Assembly: GCF_019175285.1 (NCBI RefSeq) | Contig: NC_056523.1 | Span: 186,096,418-186,160,417, forward strand | From: Sceloporus undulatus | Taxonomy: Eukaryota; Chordata; Lepidosauria; Squamata; Phrynosomatidae | Direction: 5' to 3' | Length of the DNA stretch: 64,000 nucleotides | Shown: in pieces, positions 1 through 10,600 of the stretch | Numbering within the stretch: the first letter of the stretch is position 1 | How the letters are laid out: each line of letters starts with the position of its first letter | Program-made: the position numbers and the translations under genes | Notes under the pieces: generated by a model | Told to the model about the DNA's origin: nothing | Seen by the model: only the letters and a program-made list of their open reading frames with translations | Databases searched by the model: none

Positions 1-264
1 TCATGTCTCCATTGTGCTGAAATCAATGCAAAAACTGTTTCAATGTTTGCCTTGTGTCCTCAAGCAGCCCATTGCCTAACACATTTGCTGTCCTTTTCCT
101 CCATGAGAAAGAAATGCGCCCTGAGCTCTGGGTGCGGGTCTTGTCTTCTGCTGCTCCTAGGAAAAAAACATTAAACAAGATCCATCCTATCCCTCTATTT
201 ACAGCAAAGACAACTTGCCAAGGAAACACGTTTATCGAAGCAAATGTAATGCTACTCAATGGGT

Positions 265-368
265 TTCTTTAGTGATGCTCAAAATGGGAGGCATTTTGGA
301 GTTCCTCCTGGACAGAAGGTTGAAATGTAGGATATGTCCTACAAAAGGAAGACATTTGGTCACCCTGG
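265..368. repeat. Fragment of an unclassified GGAGGACAT-type DNA repeat
   Basis: The stretch carries the words aaaatgggaggcattttgga, cctcctggacagaagg and ggaagacatttggtcaccct. The same words occur in the repeat cluster at 12372-13025, so this is one partial copy of that family. No coding capacity is visible. Apart from this fragment and the GAAA run, positions 1-1110 show nothing recognisable. Confidence 0.55.
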
Positions 369-690
369 CTCCTCAGCCATGAAAGAAGCAGGAGGAAGAC
401 TTCAAACTGCAGCCTTCTTCAAGTTATATCCTTTCTCCCTCTTCCATCTCCTCTTGGTTTCCCCCCATGTTCTGTTTGTTTGTTTTACTCTTTAATTTCC
501 TCTTCCTCATTCATGCTTTTTTTTCTCAGTTACTGTACTTGGCTCTTAAGATGAAACATAGATGGGGAGGTACAGTATCATCCAAAATCCACAAAACAGT
601 GATACCTTTATGGGACCAAATATACATGTTGCAAGTTTTCCAAGCTCCACTGGCTTCTTCATCAGGCCATGGTGTTAAACATCATACAGG

Positions 691-694
691 AAAG

Positions 695-729
<35 letters not shown>

Positions 730-730
730 A
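691..730. repeat. (GAAA)n microsatellite
   Basis: About ten perfect GAAA units are read directly. Confidence 0.95.
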
Positions 731-1114
731 TAGATGTTATTAGTCATAGCTCTGCATTTGGTCAAGATGCTGTGATTATTGTCCTCAATTCAGATGGTAT
801 GAAGGGGTATTTGTCCCAGCAGGCCCCCTCCTCCTTCTGCCATGTAAGAACTGGGAAATTTAGTCCAGAAAATAAACTTTAAATTCCATTAGCAAAACAA
901 ACAGCGACTATGTTTTAGATCCAGTTTGTCTACAGCGTGATTTGCCATCTCCTTGCAACTCTGTCCTTAATACCAAAGTTCTTAAGAGTTCTTGCAGCTA
1001 CTGGACGAGGGTCACATTTTCCATACAAGTGAGATTGATCACCAACCTTTTAAAGTGTCAATCTATAGCCAATATTTATCTCTATACCTTAAGTGATTGG
1101 TCTCCTGGGTCTTT

Positions 1115-1120
1115 AAAAAA
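1115..1120 (-). terminator. RNA polymerase III T-run terminator of the tRNA-Glu gene
   Basis: Six A's on the plus strand read as TTTTTT on the tRNA strand, 8 nt past the discriminator base. This is the standard Pol III stop. It argues that the adjoining sequence was a free-standing tRNA gene and not the head of a SINE. Confidence 0.7.
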
Positions 1121-1128
1121 GCACCTCT

Positions 1129-1571
1129 TTCCCATACCAGGAGTTGAACCCGGGCCGCCTGGGTGAAAACCAGGAATCCTAGCCGCTAGACCAGGGGTAG
1201 GCAACCCTTTTGAGCCAGGGGCCGGGTTACTGTCCCTCAGACAACTGGGGGGCCGAAGCCAAAAAATAAATAATTTAAAAAAAATTAAATAAATAAATAA
1301 ACTGGGACAAATGTAGGACAAAATTTTCAAATGGAGGGCACTTTTTTATAAAAATGGAGGACATGAGAAAAAAATTGCTGATTTTTAAAAAAACGTTAAG
1401 ATAAATGCATGTTTCTGAGGCTTCTATAGACAATTGCCCCACCATGCCCCTCGCATGAGACGCCAAAGGCCTCGGCGGCAGGACCGGGCTGGGGCCGGTC
1501 CCAAGGCCTCGTCGGGCCGCATCCGGCCCACGGGCCGCAGGTTGCCTATCCATGCGCTAGACCATATGGGA
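1129..1571 (-). pseudogene. tRNA-Glu(UUC) gene split by a hAT insertion
   Basis: Joining 1563-1571 to 1129-1191 on the minus strand gives a 72-nt tRNA. The acceptor arms are TCCCATA and TATGGGA with discriminator A. The anticodon stem is CCTGG/CCAGG with loop TTTTCAC, so the anticodon is TTC (Glu). The T arm is CCGGG/CCTGG with one G-U pair. By memory it differs from mammalian tRNA-Glu at about three positions. A hAT element at 1192-1554 splits it in the D arm at box A, with the 8-bp duplication cgctagac on both sides. The 3' piece keeps box A (the transposon's terminal TG rebuilds TGGTCTAGCGG), box B and the T-run, but it has lost the 5' acceptor strand. Pol III could still start on it, but a mature tRNA is not expected. 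Confidence 0.85.
1192..1554. mobile_element. Non-autonomous hAT element, copy 1 (363 bp)
   Basis: It starts CAGGGGTAGGCAACC and ends ggttgcctatccatg, an imperfect inverted terminus. It is flanked by the perfect 8-bp duplication cgctagac (1184-1191 and 1555-1562), the length typical of hAT. It carries no coding sequence. The inside is an AT-rich stretch (aaaaaataaataattt) followed by a GC-rich end. Related copies are at 5480, 18954, 43868 and 62632. Confidence 0.93.
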
Positions 1572-1669
1572 CAGAGCTACCAAAACTATCACTGAATCAA
1601 AGGCTATAGATAACAACACAACATAACCTACTTGAAAGAATTGCCCTTCATGATAAAGTATTTATTTTT

Positions 1670-1912
1670 TCATATGGCAAATTCCTTTACAATTGGTTTT
1701 TTAAAATAGTGGGTGGTTGTGTGCTATGATTTTTATCTTTAATTCTATTTTTTAAAAAATATTTTTTCAAATTAATGGCATTTTGATATGTCATGTTTGT
1801 TCGTTTCTTAAGTTTTTATCATCAGGGTTTTAACTTTACTTTGTTTTAGTCTTCTTGTGAGCTGCTTTGGGTCCCATGTTTGGAGAAAGGTGGCATATAA
1901 ATAAATACAGGA
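1670..1912 (+). mobile_element. L2-like LINE 3' tail
   Basis: The 3' part reads gtgagctgctttgggtcc, then ggagaaaggtggcatataaa, then taaata. This resembles the conserved 3' end of L2/CR1-group LINEs in reptiles. No reverse transcriptase remains. The left boundary is approximate. Confidence 0.55.
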
Positions 1913-2236
1913 AAGCAAATCAATTCTCCAAGCAGCACTCGTTTACGCTTTGGGTCCTGGCAGCTTTCATTTGTTATATATTTTGAATGTCTTTGTTTAA
2001 TGTCCTTCTCCCATGATCATCTATTCTCTGCCTCTCTCTCTCCTCCCCTCCATCAACTTTTATGATGGCTCTATTATATTATATATAGTTTTTTAAAACC
2101 CAATTGTCTAACTCCCCCTCCCACAATTGAAGTTCATTAATCATTAATTAGATTATTATCATTAATTACACTACCATGGCAAACATGTTATCTCAAGTGG
2201 AGATAAAAGACTTCTATTGTTATCCTACTTTTTATT

Positions 2237-2400
2237 CTGCAGAAATAATCCAGGTTGAGACCGCTTTAACTGGAATGGCTTCACGCTATGGAATTCTGGG
2301 AACTGTAGTTTGTGGTGGCACCAGAGATCTCTGATGGAGAAAGCTAAATATCTCACAAAACTACAAAGTTGAAGTGGTGTCAAACCAGATTATTTCTGCA
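2237..2400. mobile_element. Non-autonomous DNA transposon, TGCAGAAATAATC family
   Basis: The termini are inverted repeats, TGCAGAAATAATCCAG at the left and gattatttctgca at the right. The inside carries the family words gaattctgggaactgtagtt and ctctgatggagaaagctaaa. Other copies are near 9738, 11791, 17233, 28390, 50548 and 54155. The superfamily was not determined. Confidence 0.75.
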
Positions 2401-2464
2401 GTTCAGAAGCAACCTAGGAAGATCACATTCATAACATTATCTTAAGTTACCATAACACACTCTT

Positions 2465-2690
2465 GTGTGTGCCTATGTGCCTTCAAGTCACCTGCTGACT
2501 TATAGCTACCCCATGAATTGCTAGGGTTTTTCAGGCAAGGAACACTCAGAAGTGATTTGGTCAGTTCCTTTTTCCGAAACACAGCCTACAACATCTAGTA
2601 TTCATTGGCAGTCTCCCATCCAATTACTAACCAGGGCTGACACTGCTTAACTTCCAAGAACAGAGGGGATCTCATGCCTTTAGGGTATAA
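2465..2690 (-). mobile_element. 5S-rRNA-derived SINE with Sauria-like tail
   Basis: On the minus strand the head matches 5S rRNA through its internal promoter: TTGGAAGTTAAGCAG, CCTGGTTAGTAATTGGATGG, GGAGACTGCC, then TGTTGTAGGCTGT. The tail continues through cctgaaaaaccctagcaatt and ggtgacttgaaggcacatag, the same kind of tail used by the tRNA-headed Sauria SINEs here. That points to a chimera of a 5S head and a BovB-recognised tail. It is diverged and is not a 5S gene. Confidence 0.8.
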
Positions 2691-3242
2691 AATTCAGCTG
2701 AGAAAAAGGAGGCATCCACACCACTTTTGCAGCAAGGAAACCTCCTTGTGATGGCTCAGTGTGTCTGCAATCACAACCTGGTACCTTCATAGGCCCCCAG
2801 AGCTCCCAGTGAACATTGGCCACATCCCAGGAAACATCATCCACTCTTAGCAGGCTGAAGGAGAGCAGTTTCAACTCAAGCAAAGGTAACAACCAACAAG
2901 CATGAGCAGATGTGTTGGATGGTCTCAGCAGAACAGAGATAGACAACAGTGGTTCTCCAGATGTTTCTAGACTACAACTCCCAGCAGTCCTCACCAATTA
3001 AATATGCCAGCAAGGGCTGCTGGGATTAGCAGTCTAACAACTTCTGTAGGGCTATGCATTCTCCTGATCCTGCTACAAAAGTGGTAGTAGGAGTATACTC
3101 ACTTTTTTGTCTAGTGGGTACAGATATGCCTCAATTTATGAAGTAGATGTGTTCCTGGGCATTACTCCTTTAACAGAAAATTTGGTACTGGAAGCAGAAA
3201 TAACATGGAACGAACAAGGATAGATTCCTCCACCACAAAAAA

Positions 3243-3410
3243 GAAGAGCGGCTCAATATTCCTTGGAGGTCTTTAAACAGAGGCTGGATGGCCATCTGTC
3301 AATGGAGATGCTTTGATTGAGAGTTCCTGCATGGCAGAATGGGGTTGGGCTGGATGGCCCTTGCGGTCTCTTCCAACTCTACCAATCAATGTTTTATCTT
3401 TTATTCAGAA
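3243..3410 (+). mobile_element. CR1-family LINE, 3' end
   Basis: The sequence runs ggaggtctttaaacagagg, ctggatggccatctgtc, gggttgggctggatggccc and cttccaactctacc. It is the reverse complement of the start of the longer copies at 47393 and 27118, so this one is in sense. It is 5'-truncated and non-coding. Confidence 0.75.
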
Positions 3411-3718
3411 CCAACAATATGCAGGTATGAAATGAAACAACCAGGTCAGGTAAGCTTTGTCTAAGTAAACCAAAAAAATTTGAACTCTCTGGAGGATACT
3501 TTTTAAGTCTTATTTCAAAATACATCCTAGGATTCTTTCACCAGATTCCACTTTTCTTATGATTTCCATCTTACTGACCAAATTTATAGATTTATGTTTT
3601 AAAAAAACATGTTGGGTGTAGACATTGAGGCAGACTTATATTTTCTGTTTAGTTGATCATGTATGCTCAGTAAGTGATCCTGGAGGAAGCTGCTGTGTAC
3701 ATTGCCTGTTGTAGGCAT

Positions 3719-3885
3719 GCTGTTGTTGTGGTCTTTCTGACTTATGGTGACCCTATCAGCAGGTTTTCTGGGGCCGAGAGTGTGTGACTTACCCATGGTC
3801 ACACAGTGGGTTTCAATGGCCAAGCAGCGAATTGAATGCTGATCTCCAGAATCATAGTCCAATGTTCTAACTAATTTCTACTCCT
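3719..3885 (-). mobile_element. Sauria-type SINE
   Basis: On the plus strand it begins with the reversed tail tgttgttgtggtctttctga, followed by atggtgaccctatc. It then has the body words gtgtgtgacttacccatggt and cacacagtgggtttcaatgg. It is truncated at the tRNA-like head. Confidence 0.8.
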
Positions 3886-4165
3886 GTACTATAAGAATGA
3901 GGAACATGTTGCCTTCCAGATGTTGAATGCAACTCTGCAATGGCTATGTTGGCTATGACTGATGGGAGTTGCAATTCAACAACCTCTGGAGGGTCATACT
4001 TTCCCCATCTAGAAAAACTGCAGTATGTATTAATTTCAGTTGGCTTTTAGTGGGAAGACTATATAAAAATGGGGAGAGATTTTTTTTAAAAAAAGAGAAC
4101 AGAATCTTTGCATTTTATTATAATTGTATTCAGTGGCTAGACATAGATGACACCCTTTCTCTCAG

Positions 4166-4167
<2 letters not shown>

Positions 4168-4200
<33 letters not shown>

Positions 4201-4201
4201 A
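4168..4201. repeat. (CAA)n microsatellite
   Basis: About eleven CAA units are read directly. Confidence 0.95.
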
Positions 4202-4510
4202 ACACCTCTCCCTATATCTAGTCTTATAAATATGGAGTGACTCCAGCTTCAAAAATCTCTGCTCAGTTGTAACAGTGCTTGTAGAAAGTTAATAACAGGG
4301 ATATTTTCCCCCACATGATTGAAGACACACACACACACAGTGCATATTATCATACAAAAATGAAAACAAATTATTTTAAATATGATTTACAATAAGGTAG
4401 AATTAAACCCATACTCCGAATTATGTAGAATTACCACCCACTCTCCAATTCTAACACCCAAGTGCCTTGAAACAAATTACCACAAACAAGCTAATCCAAA
4501 AAGATCCTTA

Positions 4511-4516
4511 TTTATT
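4511..4516 (-). promoter_or_regulatory. CCDC115: Candidate poly(A) signal of CCDC115
   Basis: tttatt on the plus strand reads AATAAA on the gene strand, about 120 nt past the stop codon. A further TTATTTATT context lies beside it. Confidence 0.55.
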
Positions 4517-4634
4517 AATCAGAACTTTAAATAAAGACAAAAATAACAAGAAGTAAGAACAACTGGGAGCTTGGCAGGGATATGTCTCAATAAATTCTCA
4601 AATTCTTATTTCAATCATTTCAACTAAGAGACAG

Positions 4635-7600
4635 TTATAGCTGCCCAAGGGCAACACTGCTTTTCTCTCTGGCCAAAAGGTCATGTTTTCTTTCTAGCAA
4701 TGCACGGTAACGTTTTCGACAGGTCTCTATTTCACTCTGCAAGGAGGCAATTTCTGCAGCCAGGTGGATTCCTGGAACAGGAGAGAGGATGAAAAGGGGT
4801 TAAATTGTACAAAATGGAAGAGTATCAGCTCCGCAGCATTGTCAACATCAACTGAACACCAGAAGTGCCAAAGTGTTCTTACTGACTCCACCTGACTCAG
4901 ACTGTAATCTTTTCAGATCTTTCAGAGATCCCTTTCCTGACCAGGTCGGTGCAGTACCAATTCAGCGAGTCCATTCCACTGTCAAATAGTTCTTACAGTA
5001 AAGAAAATCTTTACTGTTGAACCTTTTGTAATTTGAATCCACTGGTTCATGTTCTAATCTCTGAAGCAGCAGAAAACAAGCTTCCTCCATTTTCTATGCG
5101 ATATCTCTTCTGATGTTTAAAGATAGCTGTCCTGTCACCTCTCACTCTTCCTTTCTCCAAGCTAAACATAACCAGCATCAAGAGATCTTGAAATCTTACC
5201 TATTTGGAAACACCAAATCCATCCACTCATGAACATTGCAGGACTAAGGGCCTCTTTTCCATTCAAGAAGCTATCAACAGTCACACAGTCTTTATTAGCA
5301 CTTTTGCTACAAAGGGGTGGAACAGACCACTGCAAAAGGGCGGATTGGTGCTGTGCTGGAGCTGGTTGCTCTGGAACCATGGCAAACACACACTGTGGCC
5401 CCAATCCACTGTGACGCCAGCCCAAATAGCAGCAGAAAAGATCCACTCCTATTTTGGTTGATAAAAAGCTGCTTTAAGCCAGGGGTCGGCAACCCACAGC
5501 CCGCAGGCCGGATGCGGCCCGCAGAGGCGGCAGGACCGGCCCCAGCCTGGTCCTGCTGCCGTCACCTCCTCCTGGGCCGTGCAGTCCTCCTCCTCCACCA
5601 TGCGGAGGAGGAAGAGGAGGGCCGTGTGGCCTGGGGCAAAGGAGGCAAAGGGGGAAGCCCCACGCCGCCCTCCCAGCCTCCCCGCGCGGGCCCGTGCTTC
5701 CCACCTCCTTCTCCTCTGCCCCCTCCGCCCCGCCCCAGGCCGCGCAGTGCATGGAGGAGGGGGGAGGAGAAGAAGGAGGAGGAGGAAGGGGAGGAGGGGG
5801 AGGAGAAGAAGGAGGAGGGAGCAGAAGAAGGAGGAGGAGGAGGAAGAGGGGAAGCAGAAGGAGGAGGAAGAGATGGAGGGGGAGCAGAAGGAGGAGGTGG
5901 TATTTTGTGTGCTTTAAGTGCTAACAAGTCTCCCTTGTTTTGACAATGATAGTGTGCTGATGATGATGAGAGTCAGCTTGAGAGGCATGCAGGCACTGTT
6001 TCTTAAGCCGAGAGAGTGTCACTTTCTAAAGTGTGTTTTGGGTGCTTTTAATGCTAACAAGTCTCCCTTGTTTTGACAGTGATAGTGTGATGATGATGAT
6101 ATGAGTCAGCTTGAGAGGCATGCAAGCACTGTTTCAGAAGCTGAGAGAGTGTCACCTTCCAAAGTGTGTTTTGGGTGCTTTTAATGCTAACAAGTCTCCC
6201 TTGTTTTGACAGTGATAGTGTGATGACGATGATGATATGAGTCAGCTTGAGAGGCATGCACGCACTGTTTCTGAAGCCAAGAGTGTGTGACTTTCCAAAG
6301 TGCCTTTTCTGTGTGTTTTTGGTTCTTTAATGGTGATATTGATATCAGAAAGCCTTTGAGGCAAGGCCAATGTAAATTGCTGTGATTTTTACAAATTCAT
6401 GCGCAGTGAAGAGAAACCAAAGTCCCTTGACCAAGTACACAATTCTGAGAAGTACACTTGGTGCAAGAACTGTGAAACCACCTTGACATGTTCAATATGC
6501 ATAGCCATGTGAACCCATTTTCAGTGTGAAACCCAAAGAGTTTGGTTATGCAATAAGCCTCTGAAATATGCAAGAGGCCATCTTAAATAAAGCCATGTTC
6601 AATGTCCAAATGTGCTGTTTGGAATGGGGGGAGGNNNNNNNNNNNNNNNNNNNNNNNNNNNNNNNNNNNNNNNNNNNNNNNNNNNNNNNNNNNNNNNNNN
6701 NNNNNNNNNNNNNNNNNNNNNNNNNNNNNNNNNNGACTTTCCAAAGTGCCTTTTCTGTGTGTTTTTGGTTCTTTAATGGTGATATTGATATCAGAAAGCC
6801 TTTGAGGCAAGGCCAATGTAAATTGCTGTGATTTTTACAAATTCATGCGCAGTGAAGAGAAACCAAAGTCCCTTGACCAAGTACACAATTCTGAGAAGTA
6901 CACTTGGTGCAAGAACTGTGAAACCACCTTGACATGTTCAATATGCATAGCCATGTGAACCCATTTTCAGTGTGAAACCCAAAGAGTTTGGTTATGCAAT
7001 AAGCCTCTGAAATATGCAAGAGGCCATCTTAAATAAAGCCATGTTCAATGTCCAAATGTGCTGTTTGGAATGGGGGGAGGGGGGTTGGCCAGAAAGGGAA
7101 GTCCATTTCTGCCATCTGTCTAGGAATAATGCCCAAATGTCCTCCATTTTGATCATGCCTAAGAAACATGCATTTATATTAACATTTTTTAAAAATCATC
7201 AAAATTTTTCGCATATCCTCCATTTTTAAAAAATGTGCCCTACATTTGAAAACGTTGTCCTATATTATTTAATTATTTATTTAATTTTTTGCTTCGGCCC
7301 TCCTCCCGTTGTCTGGGGGACACCAACCCGGCCCCTGGCTCAAAAAGGTTGCCTACCCCTGCTTTAAGCGGTCCAGCCACAATCCCAGGACGGTTTCTGG
7401 GTGCTCTGTGCAATGTGTTAATGCCATGCCCTCAGAGTGTATTGTAGCTACCCACATCTTGTTGGCCAGGGCGGCTTCCAAACATCTTGGGGGTGTGCGG
7501 CATTTAAACACCACATCTCCAAGCTGCCCAGATGCCAGCTTTACTGGGTTGTCTATTTGGCCCCTTAGTTGAACTGGCTGTTAGTTCCAAATACAAAACA

Positions 7601-10600
7601 CTCCCTGCCCCCCTCACCCCAAAATAACAGAGTATCTGGGTCCCACATGCACCCATGGAGTGTCTGGGTCAATGGGGCATACTGGTCAAGAGAAACTTGC
7701 TATCTGATAGTATCTATGTGTATGTCTTTCCAATATATTAATATATTAAAATATATCATTTTACATTCTAATATATTATGTTTATCTTCTCCAGTGTGTT
7801 TTGATTATTCAGACTGAACAAGACCATTTGAGATGGCTATCAATGCAAGTTCAACAAGGCTTCCCTTATGACATGGGGCAGCAGAGCAATCCTCCACTCT
7901 CATGTCATGGCCCAGATGCCATGATTTCAAATAAGAAACAGAAAAAAGTGCTGTTGATTACAAGTTTTCTCCCCTCTTAGCTCATGGGTGGTAATTGCAG
8001 AGCCAGATGTGGCTGAATCACAATTCCCATAATCTTTCACTATTGGCTCTGCTGGTCTGGATCACTGAGAGATACAGTTCAACAATATCTCAAAGTCCAT
8101 ACAATTTCCACCCTGACCATGGCTGTTTGGGGCATAATTAGGACGGAAGAGAAGTTTAAGTGTATGAACTGTAGCTATAGTGATGTGGTGGCAGCCACCA
8201 TGTTTGTCACCTTCTTGGAAAGTCCGCTGGGCTTGACGGAGACTTTGGGGCACAAGGATTCCAAACCAATTCAAGGGGTCTTGATGCTGTAATCCCTCTG
8301 CAGGGTGGGAGGTTGTATCTTGGGGCTGGTCTGAGCTCTCTGTTTTTCCTGGGCCCTTTCGCCGTCGTAGAACTGGAAATATTAAAACAACACCTTCAAT
8401 ACAAGAGGACCTGGGGAATGGAAAAATAACCTTCCAAGTCTTCAGCTCAGAATGATTAGCAGTTTCATACTTGATGGCCAGACAAGATATTTGGCTGCTT
8501 GAGGTGAGCAGCAAATGGCAACTCACACACACACTCACCCAAGTCAGTCACACAGTTTTAGTATTCAAGACAGAAAATACCACAAACACTTCTCCTCCAT
8601 CCCAGTAGTAAAAATACAGTAATGCAAAATACAATAAATAAATATGGTAATATACAACTTAGACCAAGAGAGCTGACCTTCATGACATCTAACACCTTTC
8701 TCCTGAGGAAGCTACATTAATCTGCCTACCGGTAGGGTCAGCTCTATTTATACATATCAAGGTATAGCCTTGAATTTGGGAACTAAGATGTTCCCAGAAG
8801 GTTTGGAGTAAATTGCTTTGCTGTCTTGAAACTCATAGCTGGAGGAAAGAATTCAATTTTGCTTGTAGCCAACTTTTATATACTATTTTTTTAATCCTAC
8901 TTGAATTCTTCCTTAGTGTTGCCACATCCTCTTCCATTTTATTAGGATTTTTTTGCAACCTAAGCATTCATATTATAAGTTTATCATTACTTAGAGTTGA
9001 GGGTATACTGTTTAAAATAAGGATGTTAAACTCTCCAGGCTATCTGTATTTCCATTATGGCAAGTAAAGATTTCTCGTGCTCTTCGACACTCACTTTCCA
9101 GCAATTCACTCTTTCAACACTTGCAAATTACAGACACATTCCATTAATTCGATGAGGGATCTACTCCTTCATCAGTTCTTCCTGACTACAAGGCTTGCTT
9201 GGGACCATGCACACGTGTAATCTCAAGACTTGCCTATGGAAAGAATGTATCCCTTCTTGAATTAATATAACTTATCTGTGCAGTTTACAAATCCGGAAAA
9301 AGCAGAACATCACTTCTTCCTACAAAGACTCACTTGGAACTGCTTAGAAAAGTCCCTTCTGGACTTGTTCTTTTACCTTGCTCACTCGGGCCAATTTCCT
9401 CCACAGTGGCTTCACTTTCACTCCTTGGCTTGGAAGCATCCTCTTGGATCACATCAAACTCCACCTGATCCTTCTCTCTCTCACTGGATTGAGCAAAGAA
9501 AGAACAAGACTGAACATACTGCCTGCTAACAATTCATCTTCTGGGGCACAGGTAATCATGCCATCATGATCTGTTCACATCAACACTTGAAAGTTCCGTC
9601 CTAGAAGTTCTTCTCCTTTCTTGATTTTTTTCACCACAACAACCCTGCAGTGCAGGTGGCACTAAGAAAAATTACTTAGTTCAGAGTCCTCAAAGCAGCT
9701 TGTGGCTAGAGACAAATCTGAATCGAGGGTATCTACTCTGCAGAAATAAAGTATTTTGGCACCACTTTAACTGTCATGACTCTGTCCTACAGAATCTGTG
9801 ATCTGTAGTTTGGTACGGCATCAGAGCTCTCTGACAGTCCAGGCTGAATACCTCACCATGCAACAAATCCCAGGATTTCACAAGATGGAGACACGACAGC
9901 TAAAGTGGTGTTAAACTGTTTTATTTCTGCCATGTGGGTTAGCTCTAGGTGTCCCAGTTCTAGTCCAACACTATAATGCTTCGCTAGACATACTATGTCA
10001 CACTGGCTCTCGGGCAATGGATTTCTGAAAGCAAACAAGTCCAAGTTCTACTGGTACTGCCTCCAGTAGCTTCACAATCTACCAAAAAAGCAAACAGCTC
10101 ACCCATTTATATGAAGAAGTCTTTCTTGTTGGCTTCAGCCACTCACGAAAAAGGAATCTTAATCCCCCCCCCCTGAATTTACTTCCAATTTAATGTGTTT
10201 GATAAAGATCTAAATCAAGTGTAGGAAAGGTAAGAAAATCCCTTCTATATATTTTGGACTACAGCTCCCACAGTCATTAACTGCTGGCCATGCTGATAAG
10301 AGTCATAGTCCAAAACATCAGGACATAACTAAATTCCCTACCTTTGATTTAGATCTTTACCAAACATACCAAACCTTCTTATAGCTCATCAGGGATTATG
10401 TATATCTGCTCCCAAAATTATCAATGCTACAAATTATCAGTGCTACAAATTATCAGGGCAGTAATCAGAATCTTTAAGGAATAGGGTCATTAGAGAAACC
10501 AAGGTGTCATTGAAATGTCAGATGTAATTACTATGAAAAAAGGGAAAGAGGGAAGAGCAACCCTCCTGCTGAATATAATTTCTCCTTGACTCAGGGAAGT

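Larger units (their letters stand above)
5480..7361. mobile_element. Long non-autonomous hAT element, copy 2 (contains the assembly gap)
   Basis: The termini are caggggtcggcaaccc and ggttgcctacccctg, with the perfect 8-bp duplication ctttaagc (5472-5479 and 7362-7369). It is reversed relative to copy 1. Inside lie a GGA-rich polypurine stretch (5740-5900), a three-unit 133-bp tandem repeat (5909-6305), unique sequence, and an AT-rich end like the shorter copies. Removing the gap and the duplicated 346 bp leaves about 1436 bp. The longest sensible frame, [12 protein letters not shown] onward near 6400, has a CxxC pattern (WCKNC) but stops within 40 codons. No transposase is recognised. Confidence 0.88.
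5245..7565. mobile_element. GC-rich non-autonomous element split by a hAT insertion
   Basis: The left part (5245-5479) has ctacaaaggggtggaacaga and cccaatccactgtgacgcca. The right part (7370-7565) has ggtccagccacaatcccagg. Related sequence is at 15850-16230, which ends ggtctgttccagccctttgt, and at 48030-48260. The hAT at 5480-7361 is inserted in it. Class unknown; boundaries approximate. Confidence 0.5.

Noticed and set aside
5317-5943. Long open frame rich in E, K and G
   Set aside because: It spans the hAT left end and a GGA-rich tract. The composition alone keeps all frames open, and there is no homology or splice context.
6568-6831. Frames running through the N gap
   Set aside because: They are made of unknown residues and lie in a duplicated assembly artefact.
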